Origin: Marsupella aquatica
Lineage: Eukaryota; Marchantiophyta
DNA length: 64,000 nucleotides
Direction: 5' to 3'
Assembly: GCA_973895155.1 (NCBI GenBank)
Contig: OZ316895.1
Location: 4,588,001-4,652,000 of the forward strand
In this document: piece by piece, positions 32,963 through 44,064 of the stretch
Position numbering within the stretch: the first letter of the stretch is position 1
Layout of the letters: each line of letters opens with the position of its first letter
Notes under the pieces: generated by a model
The model's database searches: none
Told to the model about the DNA's origin: nothing
Seen by the model: only the letters and a program-made list of their open reading frames with translations
Translations under genes and position numbers: made by a program

Positions 32963-33670
32963 CTAAGGTGGCCTGAATGTTCCATCTGTCTGCATCATCT
33001 TGATCTTGTGCTTCAAGAAGAGTACCTTCCTGATCAGCCAGTGTCCATACATCATTGTGAGATAATTCACAAAGTTATGCAACAGACAGCAGGCCCTGAT
33101 CCAATGACACATCCAAACATTATCTTTCTTCTCATTCAGCTGAGTACGAATCTCCTTCAAGGAGAACCACCATGATTTCAACACACCTATGGAGTGCTCA
33201 TTCACATATCTAGTTTTTGCCACACAAGTGTTGAACTGTTCCTTGTCTCTTTGATTATATGTATTCTTATAGGACGCCACCATATGTGGACCATTAACAT
33301 AACCTGAGTCACCAAGGATGTATTGCCCTTTATCAAGTTTGAGTTTGAATGAATTTCATCCCAAAGCTGTGATCTTTTCAAGCAAGTTATATCCTGGCAC
33401 GAACCAGGCTCCCCTAAACACAACAAACAGACATCCCATGAGAAATTGCTCATTAAATTCACATTCTAGTCAAAAAACAAATGCAGGTTCTTGAAACACT
33501 CAATAGAGTAAACAAAGAGGATCTTCCTCCTGTGATCACATACAATCTATGTGCTGATGGAGTACCTTGATTTACAGTTAAAGTAACATTCACCATCAAT
33601 TGCTGGCCTCTGTGCAAGAGGCAACAAAGTACCATCAATCAACCCAACACAATTCGGGAATCCCTTCTTT
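32963..33670 (-). pseudogene. HARBI1-type (PIF/Harbinger) DDE transposase remnant
   Basis: Reading the minus strand from about 33670, one finds FPNCVGLIDGTLLPLAQRP (first catalytic Asp region), CDHRRKILFVYS, then PGSCQD...RSQLWDEIHSN, KGQYILGDSGYVNGP (second Asp) and finally NEHSIGVLKSWWFSLKE with ACCLLHNFV (the Glu region and the typical C-terminal 'LHNF' motif). In-frame stops lie after YSIST and after LHLFFD. A frameshift near 33330 moves the reading from one frame to another. All three DDE regions can be traced, so this is a dead copy of a once complete transposase. The N-terminal helix-turn-helix part was not found. Confidence 0.75.
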
Positions 33671-34499
33671 GCAAATGCTTTTGAAATTTGCATTCTTTTC
33701 CTTTAATTTACTATTTCTAGTAACAATAGAGGAGAAGTTGCATAGTGCCCAATCCAAATGTGGACCAAAAATTATAAGCAGAAAAATGAGGAGGGCTATG
33801 GTGGAATATTTTCTTCTTTGAATTAGAGTTGTCAGTAATGTGTCCAAATCAGGGTACTAAACTGTATAATGTCATTTAGGCACAAATATAGGGTAAGTCA
33901 AATTGGCATTAGTCTATTGGTTTTTAGGCGTGGATCACGCTGAGCACAATTGGGCAACTGGGGTTAGATGACTGTTATTTAGGCACGGATCCAGGGCAAG
34001 TTGAGAGTTGTCTTGGTTTGGAGTTCACACCAATATTTGGAAACATTACAAGTGCCTAAAGCAAGACTAATTTCAAATGCCCTTGAACCCAACTTTTGCA
34101 GCCTTCTTTGTTTATTTTAAAAAAAGTTAAGGGTTTCCCCCTTGATCGGCGGTATGGCCTATGGTGTGGCCATCCTGCTTGGCTTGGTTTCCCTTTGCTC
34201 CAACCTCTCCCCCCCAAAAAAAAACAAAAAAAGGAAAAGGCAAGAGTGTCCTTTTCTCCTCTCTACCCTCCCCCACTATTATTATGTTCTCCCCCCCCCC
34301 CTTCCCTCCTTTTCTCTTCTCCCCTTCCAGGCACGAGTGGGCCTCATGATAGTTGGGATGCCCCAGTACCATCGTACTTATGCAGAGGATACAATACCCT
34401 CAGGTACTCCCCCTCATGAGTGCCTTAATTTTCCCTACCTGCCTCCTAGCTTGTGACCTTATGGTTCCCGGAGTCCATATTCCCTTCATAATCAGGCAT
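33671..34499. other. Intergenic; low-complexity pyrimidine block
   Basis: Short direct repeats around 'ttaggcacaaata'/'ttaggcacggatc' occur at 33878-33990. At 34205-34330 there is an A-run followed by C/T-rich DNA including a run of about ten C. Frames through it are low complexity. No gene is seen, and no transposon terminus could be fixed here. Confidence 0.5.
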
Positions 34500-34753
34500 C
34501 CCGGTAATTGCACATCAAATTGTGCTCATATATGGTGTACACTCAATGATTTAAACAAAGTAATCATGTTTATCATGAAAATGTGCTAATATATGGTGTA
34601 CACTTAATGATTTAAACAGAGTAATCATGTTTATCATGAAAATATGCAATATATGGTGTACACTCAATGATTTAAACAGAGTAATCATGGTATGGAATGA
34701 TATTTGTACATAGTATATTGTCATATTTTGATTTTTGATGTGCAATTACTGGG
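34500..34753. mobile_element. Small TIR element (MITE), copy 2, with internal triplication
   Basis: The ends are 'cccggtaattgcacatcaaa' on the left and the inverted 'cccagtaattgcacatcaaa' on the right. Inside, a ~62-bp unit ('atatatggtgtacact', 'aatgatttaaaca', 'gtaatcatg') is present three times, where copy 1 at 13086 has it once. This explains the larger size of 254 bp. It is non-coding and lies about 210 bp upstream of the UBA1 TATA box. Confidence 0.85.
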
Positions 34754-34960
34754 AGGCGCTCCCAAGTAGGCTCCAATTGCAAACTATCGTATAGATTTGG
34801 TACCACCTCATCGGGGTTATTTGATAATTCTCACAAACAAGACATCATACTGCGTGTACACTACGTTATTAAGCTAAGCAAGTAACCCGAGGTCACGGTA
34901 ACTCAGACGGTCGGACGGCTAGTTAAGCTAACCCTCGCGGACGGCGGCGCGGGGCCTTCC

Positions 34961-34968
34961 TATAAAAG
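34961..34968 (+). promoter_or_regulatory. Probable TATA box of UBA1
   Basis: 'tataaaag' follows a GC-rich stretch and precedes a pyrimidine-rich start region (ttttccattcttctcc at 34983-34998). That is the usual arrangement of a plant core promoter. It would put transcription start near 34990 and leave a leader of about 800 bases before the ATG at 35806. Confidence 0.55.
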
Positions 34969-35167
34969 CTTTCTTTCGCAGCATTTTCCATTCTTCTCCA
35001 TCGCGAGCTCGTCAGCGAAGGTGCCCTCCTAATCACGTCCTAAGCGCGTTTAGTCAGAGCAGCAGCCCTCGAGCGCGGATCGAGGAGAGGCTCGTGGAGA
35101 CGCAGATTAAGCGCCTCCTGAGATTCATTAGCACATCGGTTTAATTAAGCGCGCAGATTGATTGCAG

Positions 35168-35521
35168 GTAATTCTCGTTACTCGTGAAGCCCCGAGCAGA
35201 CGAAAAGCCAACGAAGGAAAAGGGACGAAAGGCGAAAGAAGCGTTTCTGTTCTCTCTCTCTCTCTGTCTCTCTCTCGCTGTGTGCGTCTGTGTGTCTGTC
35301 GCTTCTCTTCCACTGTGCTGCTGTTTCGGCTCTGCTGCTGCTCCCGTCGCTTTTCTCTCGCGGAGCCTTGGTGTCTCTCTGGGAGTCTGGGTACTCTGGG
35401 AGGGTGTCGTGGCTTGGACGTGTTGTGGCCATTTCTCTACCCGTGGCGTGGTGCTGTGGTGTATGTAAACTTGGCGGATGCGCTTCTTCGCGTTCGTCTG
35501 TCTCCTGCTTTTGTAAGGCAG
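35168..35521 (+). other. Candidate 5'-leader intron of UBA1
   Basis: A donor 'gcag|gtaatt' at 35168 and an acceptor 'tttgtaaggcag' ending at 35521, after a CT-rich tract, could frame a 354-base leader intron. There is no coding phase to test it, so this is only a possibility. The CT/GT-rich stretch at 35250-35310 lies within it. Confidence 0.3.
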
Positions 35522-35805
35522 GTGGCTTCCGGGGCTTTGGGTTGTGGTTGGCGTCGGATTCGGGTGTGGTGCTCGAAAAAAGTGAAGAGAGATTGGAGTG
35601 CAGGGGACAGACAGACAGAAGATAGATAGATAGATAGTGGGATTGTTGGAGGAAACGACTTTGCATGTATAGATCGGGAGAGAAAGGGAGGGGGAGGCAG
35701 AAGGAGGACGGAGGAGATCGAGGGGGAGCGGTGGTGGTGGCGGTGGAGGAAGAAGTGGGAGGAGGCGAAGGGGGAGGGTGGGGTGGAGAAGAGAGATTGT
35801 GCTAT

Positions 35806-38800
35806 ATGCTACCTAAAAAGAGAGGCGCGTGGGAGGCAGCAGAGTTGGGAAAATTGACGTTGAAGAAGGCGAAGCCGGAGGAGGGAGGAGAAGAGCGGCA
35901 GGAGGAGCAGCAACAGGGGGAGGAGGAGCGACAGGAAGTCGCCCCGAATAACAATAACCACCACCAGAAGGAGGAAGAGGAAGGGCAGCAAGAGGACGCG
36001 GACGGGACCAGCTTGGTGGTGGGGAAACAGCATTCGACAGTCATGGCGAGTGACGGTTCCCCTTCGGAGATGGAGATCGATGAAGATTTGCACAGCCGCC
36101 AGCTCGCCGTCTATGGCCGCGAGACCATGAGGCGCTTGTTTGGTGCCCGCGTTCTCGTCAGTGGTCTTCGAGGTCTCGGTGCGGAAATTGGTAAGCGTAG
36201 ATTTTCTTCCCTCTCTTTGAACTTTGTCTGCCATTTTGCTATTCCTTTGCTTCACCCCTGATGCCCGTTTGCAACGATGGTTGTGGCATCGCACTTGCTC
36301 CATGTTACCAACCTGACAGCCATGCGTTGGAGACCTGTATGTTGTCAAGAATTTGAATTGTGAGAAATCATTGATCGTAGTTCATGGAGGCAGGTCGTCA
36401 CGTTGTGGAGTCTGCCTGGGAGAGCAAAGGATAATGTTGCGTCTCCTATTTGTTGAGATCCTTTTGTTGAGGGAGTTTTGTCTCACTCGCTACCATACAA
36501 ACTTTTGTAGATTCTTCTGCTCGATTGTCTGCCTCAGTAGGGCAGGTTTAGCCACGTTAGACAGGGTTGCTCTCGTTCTCTCAGTTGGAGGTTTCTTGAA
36601 CCCTAGAAAGTATGGAGTTACCGCGTTGTATGAGTGGCCGCGACTCTTGGTTCCAATTATTCAGTCTTTTCCATCGACACATTCTGTCCCTCACAAAAAG
36701 ATTTGGACTTTCGATACCGAATTCTCTTCGCTCCGAACCTTTCTCAGCGTATTAGGCCCTGGAAGGATCAAGCCGCGTGCAGTACCAGATATATCTTGAG
36801 GGTTTCCTTTTTGATCGACGCAAAGGTTTTAAAAGTTGTCTTGCCTCTCCAAACACGTTTCTTTGTTTGTAATGAGATGTTCATGCTTTTCCTCATTGTC
36901 TTCGTGCCTTGCTTAGTTACGGTCGAACAGGAAGCACGCACCCACTCGGGATAGGGTTGAATCCGGCCCTTTTGAACTACCCTCATTTGTATACGTCATT
37001 TTTCTGATCGTAATCTCAACGGTTCGCTTCGCCCATGTCGTCACTTGGCGCTGCTTTTCTGTTGAGACTATAAGCGGATATTGCATAACCCTAATTCGTG
37101 GGAATTTTTCAATTCAAACGGTGAAAGCATTACTTGATTGGAACCATGCAAACTCATTCCTGGAACAAGCGCTAGGGTTTATCCTTCGTGATTGCGACGC
37201 CCGTGCTTAGAATGCCTCCTAGATTATTTGCACAGGTCTGCTGCTCGAACGTGGAAATGTCGGAGAGGAAATGGATACTGAGTCCTAGTTTTCTGTATGC
37301 GCAGCAAAGAATGTGATCTTGGCTGGTGTGAAGGCAGTGACACTTCACGACACTGGAACCGTGGAGCTATGCGACCTCTCTTCGCAGTTTTATTTCACAG
37401 AAAGCGATGTGGGGAAGAACAGGGCTGCAGCTTGTCTTGACAAGTTGAAGGAGCTCAATGTCGCTGTTGATGTTTCCATTAACACCTCAGAAATTACTCC
37501 TGCATTTATGTCGACCTTCCAGGTACGTAATCTTTCAGTGAAGGTCGCAGGCCGGGAATGTCCTGTAGTTGAGATAGGAGAGAACTTTGTGCGATGGCCA
37601 TTATTGCTCGGATGATTATTGCGGCATTCAACATGTTGGATTCATATGTTTACGCTGGTCCTTGTGTGCTTTTTCCGGCCGTGTAGTTGGTAGTTGTTCT
37701 CACGTTTGCATTGCATTGTGGGCCTATTTCTTGGTTGCGCAGGTGGTTGTATTCACCGATATTCCCTTGGCAAAGGCTATCGAATATGATGAGTTTTGCC
37801 ACAACCACAATCCCCCAATTGCTTTCATCAAAGCAGAAATCAGGGGTCTCTTTGCCAGTGTTTTTTGTGATTTTGGTCCGCACTTCACCGTCGTTGATGT
37901 TGACGGAGAAGAGCCTCACACCGGAATAATTGCCTCCGTAAGCAATGATAATGCGGCCCTTGTTTCTTGTGTGGATGATGAGAGACTGGAGTTCGAGGAT
38001 GGAGATCTTGTCATCTTCAGTGAAGTTCAAGGTATGACTGAGTTAACTGACGGGAAGCCAAGGAAAATTAAGAGCTGCCGACCGTATTCCTTCATGCTGG
38101 AGGAAGACACATCTGGGTATAGCCCCTATGAAAAGGGTGGCATTGTCACCTCAGTAAAGCAGCCTAAGGTTCTTGACTTCAAGACTTTAAGAGAGGCCAT
38201 TAGTGATCCGGGGGAGTTTCTTCTGAGCGACTTTGCCAAGTTTGACAGGCCTCCGTTGTTGCATTTGGCATTCCAGGCCCTGGATGCTTTTGTTGCCGAT
38301 GCTGGTCGTCACCCATTCCCTGGATCTGAGGCAGATGCACAGACCCTTATCAAGTTAGCCACCAGCATCAATGACAGGGCAGGTGACTCCAAGCTTGACT
38401 CAATTGACGAGAGCATACTGAAGCCTTTTGCAAGCGGTTCCAGTGCACATTTGAACCCGATGGCAGCAATGTTTGGAGGCATTGTTGGGCAGGAGGTTGT
38501 GAAAGCTTGCTCAGGGAAATTTCATCCTCTTTTCCAGGTCTGGTTGGCAAATTCCCTCGCGGTCGTCATTAACTTTTCTTTTCCCCATTAATGCATGTTG
38601 TATTCTCAGTTAGCTGATCCATTATTGCCGACCGCTTTTGGTTAGTTAGCTGTACAATTGATCTGACATGAAGATTTTGTATGCAGTTTCTTTATTTTGA
38701 TTCACTGGAGTCGCTTCCATCTGAGCCACTGACATCTGAAGACGTGAAGCCTCTCAACTCCAGATATGATGCTCAAATTGCTGTGTTTGGCCGTAAGTTA

Positions 38801-41064
38801 CAGCAAAAGCTTGAGGAGGCCAAAGTTTTCGTTGTTGGTGCTGGTGCCCTTGGGTGTGAGTTTCTCAAAAACTTGGCACTGATGGGCGTCGCTTGTGGTA
38901 GCAAGGGGAAGCTTACTCTGACAGATGATGATGTAATTGAAAAGAGTAACCTTAGCAGGCAATTCTTGTTTAGAGATTGGAACATTGGACAGGCAAAGTC
39001 AACAGTTGCTGCAGCGGCAGCCATTGCCATCAATCCAGCTCTTAAGGCAGAAGCTTTGCAAAATCGCGTGAGCTCGGAGACAGAAACAGTCTTTGATGAT
39101 GCTTTTTGGGAGAACCTAGATGTCGTGGTAAATGCCTTGGACAATGTCAATGCACGGCTTTACGTCGACTCCAGATGTGTTTACTTTCAAAAGCCTTTAC
39201 TGGAGTCCGGCACCCTGGGAACGAAGTGTAATACACAGATGGTGATCCCGAATGCCACAGAGAACTATGGTGCATCAAGGGACCCCCCAGAACGACAAGC
39301 GCCGATGTGCACTGTGCACTCTTTCCCTCATAATATTGATCATTGTTTGACGTGGGCAAGGTCAGAGTTTGAGGGTTTATTGGAGAAGACACCAGCTGAA
39401 GCGAATACCTTCCTGTCCAAGCCGGAGGAGTACAAGGCAGCAATGAGATCTGCTGGAGATGCCCAAGCACGAGAATTGTTAGAGCGCGTTGTTGAAGTCT
39501 TGATTGATGAGAGATGCAACACCTTTGAGGATTGTATTCTTTGGGCTAGGAAAAAGTAAGTTGACACGAGTTCCTTTTGCTAGACCGGCTGATTGTCCCC
39601 ACCTGGAGTTGGTATTGTTGAGGTTTATTTGGAAATGAACCGTGCACAACGAGGTTGGCTCATACAATGGTTGAAACAGTAGGAATAATTTGCTTAATGA
39701 GGCGGGAGTGCACTCTTAATTTGTTTTTGAGTTACTTGTTTTGTGAACATGAGGTAGACTATATGCAGACCGCGAAGCCTGGCTTACTTATTTGCTGTGT
39801 TGACCAGGTTTGAAGATTATTTTGTCAACCGTGTTAAGCAACTCACATTTACATTTCCCGAGGATGCTACAACAAGCTCAGGAACGCCTTTCTGGTCTGC
39901 TCCGAAGCGTTTCCCGAGGGCTCTGGAATATACATCCAGTGATCCGGCATACCTTTCCCTTATGGCTGCCGCCTCCATATTGCGAGCACAGACATACGGC
40001 ATACCCATTCCTGAGTGGGCATTGAATGCGAAGAAGTTAGCTGAAGCAGTTGACAAGGTCAAACTTCCGAACTTTGTGCCAAAGCAAGGAGTTAAGATTG
40101 TCACAGATGAGAAGGCAACATCATTGAGCTCGGCAGCATTTGACGATGAGTCAATAATTGATCAACTTATCAGTAAACTTGAGACCGGTGTAAAGACCCT
40201 TGCTCCAGGCTTTGAGATGAATCCTATTCAGTTTGAGAAGGTACACACGATTTTCTTTCGACTTTGTCGTATTTTATGGTGCTGTTGGGTGAGAGTACCT
40301 CATCATGCTTCTGTGATCTTTGTAGTCCACTTTCTTTGGAAGAGGGGTACTCATAAGTACTTTTTGAGCTTTTGCTGTCATGCTTCTGATGGAAAACTTG
40401 CTTGCCGTGCTTCGAATTAATTAATTGGTAGGGTTGTGCCTAACTGTGTCTAATATTTCTTGGGCTACAGGATGATGACACCAATTATCACATGGACTTG
40501 ATTTCGGGTTTTGCAAACATGCGAGCCAGAAACTACAGTATTCCAGAAGTGGATAAGCTTAAAGCGAAATTCATTGCCGGTCGCATCATCCCCGCTATTG
40601 CAACAACCACTGCTATGGCAACAGGCTTGGTCTGTCTGGAGCTCTATAAGGTTTTTGCAAATCACGATATTGAGAAGTATCGAAACACCTTTGCCAACTT
40701 GGCGTTGCCTCTGTTCTCTATGGCAGAGCCCGTGCCTCCCAAGACGTTCAAGCATGGGGATCTTACCTGGTCGATTTGGGATCGGTGGGTCATTGCTGGA
40801 GACTTGACCTTGAGGGAGTTGCTTGGGTGGTTCCAAGCCAAGGGACTTACGGCCTACAGCATTTCATGTGGGCAGAGCCTCCTTTACAACAACATATTTC
40901 CCAAGCATAAGGATAGGATGGATAAGAAAGTTCTGGACTTGGCAAAAGAAATTGCGAAGCTCGAGATCCCTCCAAATCGGCGCCATTTCGATCTTGTGGT
41001 GGCATGTGAGAATGATGAGGGTGATGACTTGGACGTGCCTCTGATTTCAATCTGCTTCCGATAA
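35806..41064 (+). CDS. UBA1: Ubiquitin-activating enzyme E1
   Basis: Six exons (35806-36190, 37305-37522, 37743-38537, 38687-39555, 39808-40240, 40471-41064) join in phase to 1097 residues, against about 1080 in Arabidopsis UBA1. The plant-type start MLPKKR is followed by a ~85-residue Glu/Gln-rich leader. From 91 ([20 protein letters not shown]) comes the inactive adenylation half. The active half has the ATP loop GAGALG at 517-522 and the catalytic Cys at 674 in [19 protein letters not shown]. The C-terminal ubiquitin-fold domain that recruits E2s ends LISICFR. Family knowledge: it adenylates ubiquitin with ATP, forms the Cys thioester and passes ubiquitin to E2 enzymes in cytosol and nucleus. 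Intron 1 is long (1114 bases). A second in-frame ATG at residue 80, just before the conserved part, could give a shorter form, as with the two start sites of animal UBA1; this is inference. Confidence 0.97.
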
Positions 41065-43109
41065 GTTAGTTCGTTATGAACCTTGTTCATTCCATTGCTT
41101 CCAAGGTGTGAATTCCACCTGAAATAAGGGATGGCCAGGAGGGGATAACTTCCCACTATATGAAAGTGTGCAAGCTGATGTAATCTCTTTGGTATCTCCT
41201 GGTGCCAATACAACTTAAATTACAGAAAGACTCGGATCATTCGAGTCTCGAGAACGTTATAGTCAATGATTTCAGTTTGTCACCGATTTCAATCTGAAGC
41301 ATATGGCCGTGAAATATCGTACAATAGCCAGTTTGTCCTTCGTCCGGAGTTGCCACTGCTAATTTGCCGCCGAGGGGCTGAATGACTTGCCCTTCATTGT
41401 TGCATGGATTTGGCACCTCGGCTCTTGGCAACATTCTTCTGAATGCAGCTTCTGTCTTGTTCCTACGCGTTCTGTCAACTACGGTTGCCTCTGCCGACTG
41501 TCTTGTAAGCACTGGCATACCCATTTAAAGTTTCACCACCGAGTTGTATCTTGACATGACGGACTCGCGTACAGCATTGCCGGGAAATTTTTGGAAGGGA
41601 TTTCTCGTGTGAAGAAAAGACTCCCACCCCCAAAACTTTATGTTGTAGATTTTGGCCAGTCTCGAGGATTCTTGAACTGAATTTTCGGTGGCATTCTCAT
41701 TTGGGGTGTGCTATTCCACGTCTCTCTTATTTTGTTGCCAGCCTAAAGAGTTACCTCGAGCCAGTTCCAAGGGCACAGCTGGTTGGATGGTTTATCTGTT
41801 ATGATCTACGAAGGATTAGGCAGGAACTTGGCTGATGAGTTCCAAGCTGGGAAGATAGTGGGGTCTCACATTCCAAAATAGTACGCAGGCAACCTTGAGA
41901 AAGTGTTTCGTGAATGGCATCAATATGGTGGACTATCTCGGAGAATATGTAACAAAGTTTCCAGGTAGATTATACATCTCTTAGACAACAGCTTGCTTCC
42001 CTTGCAACATTGACTCTGCATGTCTACTTATATTGCTGGGATGTGGAATACCACTCGTGTTGGATTAACAATTGCAGTCCATTTAAGTAAAGGTACGGAA
42101 AGGCCCCATTCTACGAACAGCCCTCCATCCAGAAGATATGTGCATCGATCCGAAGTATTCTTTAGAGGAGCGTCCTAAACACTCGTTCTGCCCATAAACA
42201 ACCTTCGGACCATTTCATGACGAAGGCTTGCAAGACTAGCAGCCATCTCAGATGAAACATCTATGCGTCCGGTCCTATTTTTATATTTATTATTATTTTT
42301 ATATTGTTCGTTTCAATCCAGATCATTTATTTACATCTGTTGATATATTTACAAGTATTGTGCGTACAATTATAGCCGAATCAAAATTGTTAGCATTGGT
42401 ACAGTCTTGTGTATCCTTTGCCTCACCTACATAACTCACAGTCCAAGAGGGGACGTGACAGTCATATAAACAGATAGACATTAATAAAAAAAAACTGATA
42501 GTCACAAAGTCGAGGAGAGTGGCGAGTGTTATCCTCTTGAGAAGTGGTCATTGGAGCCAGTATTGGCATTGCGAAAATGTTGGCATTGGAAGAGTTGGGT
42601 GACAGGCGAGAAGGCGGAAATGTTATCATTGCAAGAGTTTTCTTTAGGTGGCAGGCGAGAAGTAAAAGGCCTGACACAGTGGGAGAATGAGGTTTCGAGC
42701 ATTTTGTTTGGAAGCTCGATCATCCTGCTGGGTTGACTATAGAATTGGGTTGTAATGTCGTTGTTTGGTACACATCCTATATTTTTATAAACAGACTTAA
42801 GACTAGCATCTTAGCCCATAATGTCCTTCTTCAGTTTCTCTGTTGTAGCGATATCTAGATCGAGTGCTCCAGCAGCGGCTCGAGTCGGTAGACTGAGTCA
42901 AGAATGCACGCTGACTCGTCCGCGCTCATTCAAAAATTTCTATAATGGAGTTCATGCTTGATTTCAGATGAACAGTCCTAATCAGTATTCAGTAATGAGA
43001 ACAATTACTCTGAGGTTTCTGATAACCACCCCACTTTCAATGCCCTTGAATCACTTCAAATGCTGTAAGTTATTAATCAGGTTATCATTGATAAATCATA
43101 CGGATATGG
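41065..43109. other. UBA1 3' flank and gene-poor DNA; one 95-codon minus-strand frame
   Basis: The first 150-200 bases should be the UBA1 3' UTR. A minus-strand frame at 41524-41237 starts with ATG (MGMPVLTRQSAEATVVDRTR...) and has 95 codons of normal composition, but I recognise no family. It could be a small convergent gene, an exon of a broken gene, or chance. Further on (41640-43109) nothing protein-like was found. The stretch at 42540-42680 carries 'ggcaggcgag' twice. Confidence 0.4.
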
Positions 43110-43261
43110 TGATTTTCCTACTCGAACACCAGGGTTTTAGATGTTGAGGGCTGAGACGAAAAATGCTTCTTCGCCACCCATATTCAGCTCATTGTGCAGC
43201 AATCCTCCCGGAAAAACTACAATCAGGCCTTCTGGATACAGGACGTAAATTTGTGGATCCG
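43110..43261 (-). pseudogene. Germin-like protein (cupin) C-terminal fragment with a premature stop
   Basis: On the minus strand, from an acceptor-like 'gttgcag' at 43262, the frame reads PQIYVLYPEGLIVVFPGGLL then HNELNMGGEEAFFVSALNI, then TAA (43139-43137), and continues in the same frame NPGVRVG. In germin-like proteins this region reads V-F-P-x-G-L-x-H-F-x-x-N ... A-L-S-S-Q-N-P-G. The stop therefore falls exactly on the conserved Gln codon (CAA to TAA by one C-to-T change). The HTHPR metal-binding motif exon was not found upstream. Most likely a relic; only this exon is seen. Confidence 0.6.
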
Positions 43262-43565
43262 CTGCAACAAACACCCAACAAGTACATCCAAGATTAGAGC
43301 ATGGAATGGCTCAAACCCAATCGTTAATGTGGGATTAAAGCCTTAATTTTCGACCATTCTCTTTTTCTTTACCTGATGGATCCGAAGCACACCATCTATC
43401 CTGCTGTCACAATTATATACATAGCTAGCCAACAGCTGGATCACTCTCAGAGTTCATGGAGCCACCTGAATCACTCTCAACTGCACGTTGGCTGAAGTTA
43501 GGAGTGCAGAGTGCGAGAGGAAAACGGTGATTTGAGGGCAAGTTGAGTCTCTGAAAATGGAACAA
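43262..43565. other. Upstream of the cupin relic, no exon found
   Basis: I searched the minus strand for the cupin HxHP...E motif and found none. The interval is AT-rich. The phrase 'gatcactctcagagttcatg' is partly repeated as 'gaatcactctcaactg' at 43440-43480. Confidence 0.4.
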
Positions 43566-43675
43566 GGGGCTTGAATGTACTCACCTCTGCTTACTTTCAA
43601 CGGGCTTGAATGAATGGGGGCTTGAATGTACTCACCTCTGCCTACTTTCAAAGGGCTTGAATGAATGTTCTCACC
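43566..43675. repeat. 51-bp direct repeat, two copies
   Basis: 'cttgaatgtactcacctctg' occurs at 43570 and 43621, followed in both by 'c(t/c)tactttcaa(c/a)gggcttg'. Two full units and a partial third are present. They are non-coding. Confidence 0.85.
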
Positions 43676-43849
43676 CCTATTTAGGTTCCAACAAGAAGCA
43701 CTGAGGTGTACATATAAGTCTTGAGTCCGAACCCCATGTGCTCATCTGCTGGTGGGTCTGGGCTTGGATGCTGTATGCAAAAGAGATCTAGGAATGAAGC
43801 CGTGGGGGACCTTTCTGTCAAGAAAATGTTGGCACTGTTTGGCCGTCTT

Positions 43850-44064
43850 GCCCTTCTGGGTCAAGCTTTATTAAGGAGTCTCAAACCTCTTCCTTTTGCC
43901 TCCGGTCCCTTCTGGGTCAAAGCTTTAATAGGGAGTCTCAAACCTCTTTGTTTTTCCTCCGGTTGCAGTCAAGGGTGTTTTCCCCGGAAAAAAGTGGCAG
44001 ACCAAAACTGGTACTGTCGAGCCTGGTTTTTCTTGCGGACCCAAAGGTTTGAGACGCCCTATTA
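43850..44064. repeat. Direct and inverted 'gagtctcaaacct' repeat
   Basis: Two direct copies of about 64 bp (from 'cccttctgggtcaa' through 'agtctcaaacctctt' to 'cctccggt') lie at 43852-43972. A third block at 44020-44064 is the inverted form ('aaaggtttgagacgccctat'). Together they could fold as a hairpin. Related 'gagtctcaaacc' words occur again near 46022. Confidence 0.7.

Noticed and set aside
35178-35666. 155-162-codon frames on both strands in the UBA1 leader
   Set aside because: They follow CT/GT-rich low-complexity DNA in the 5' leader of UBA1 and show no domain.
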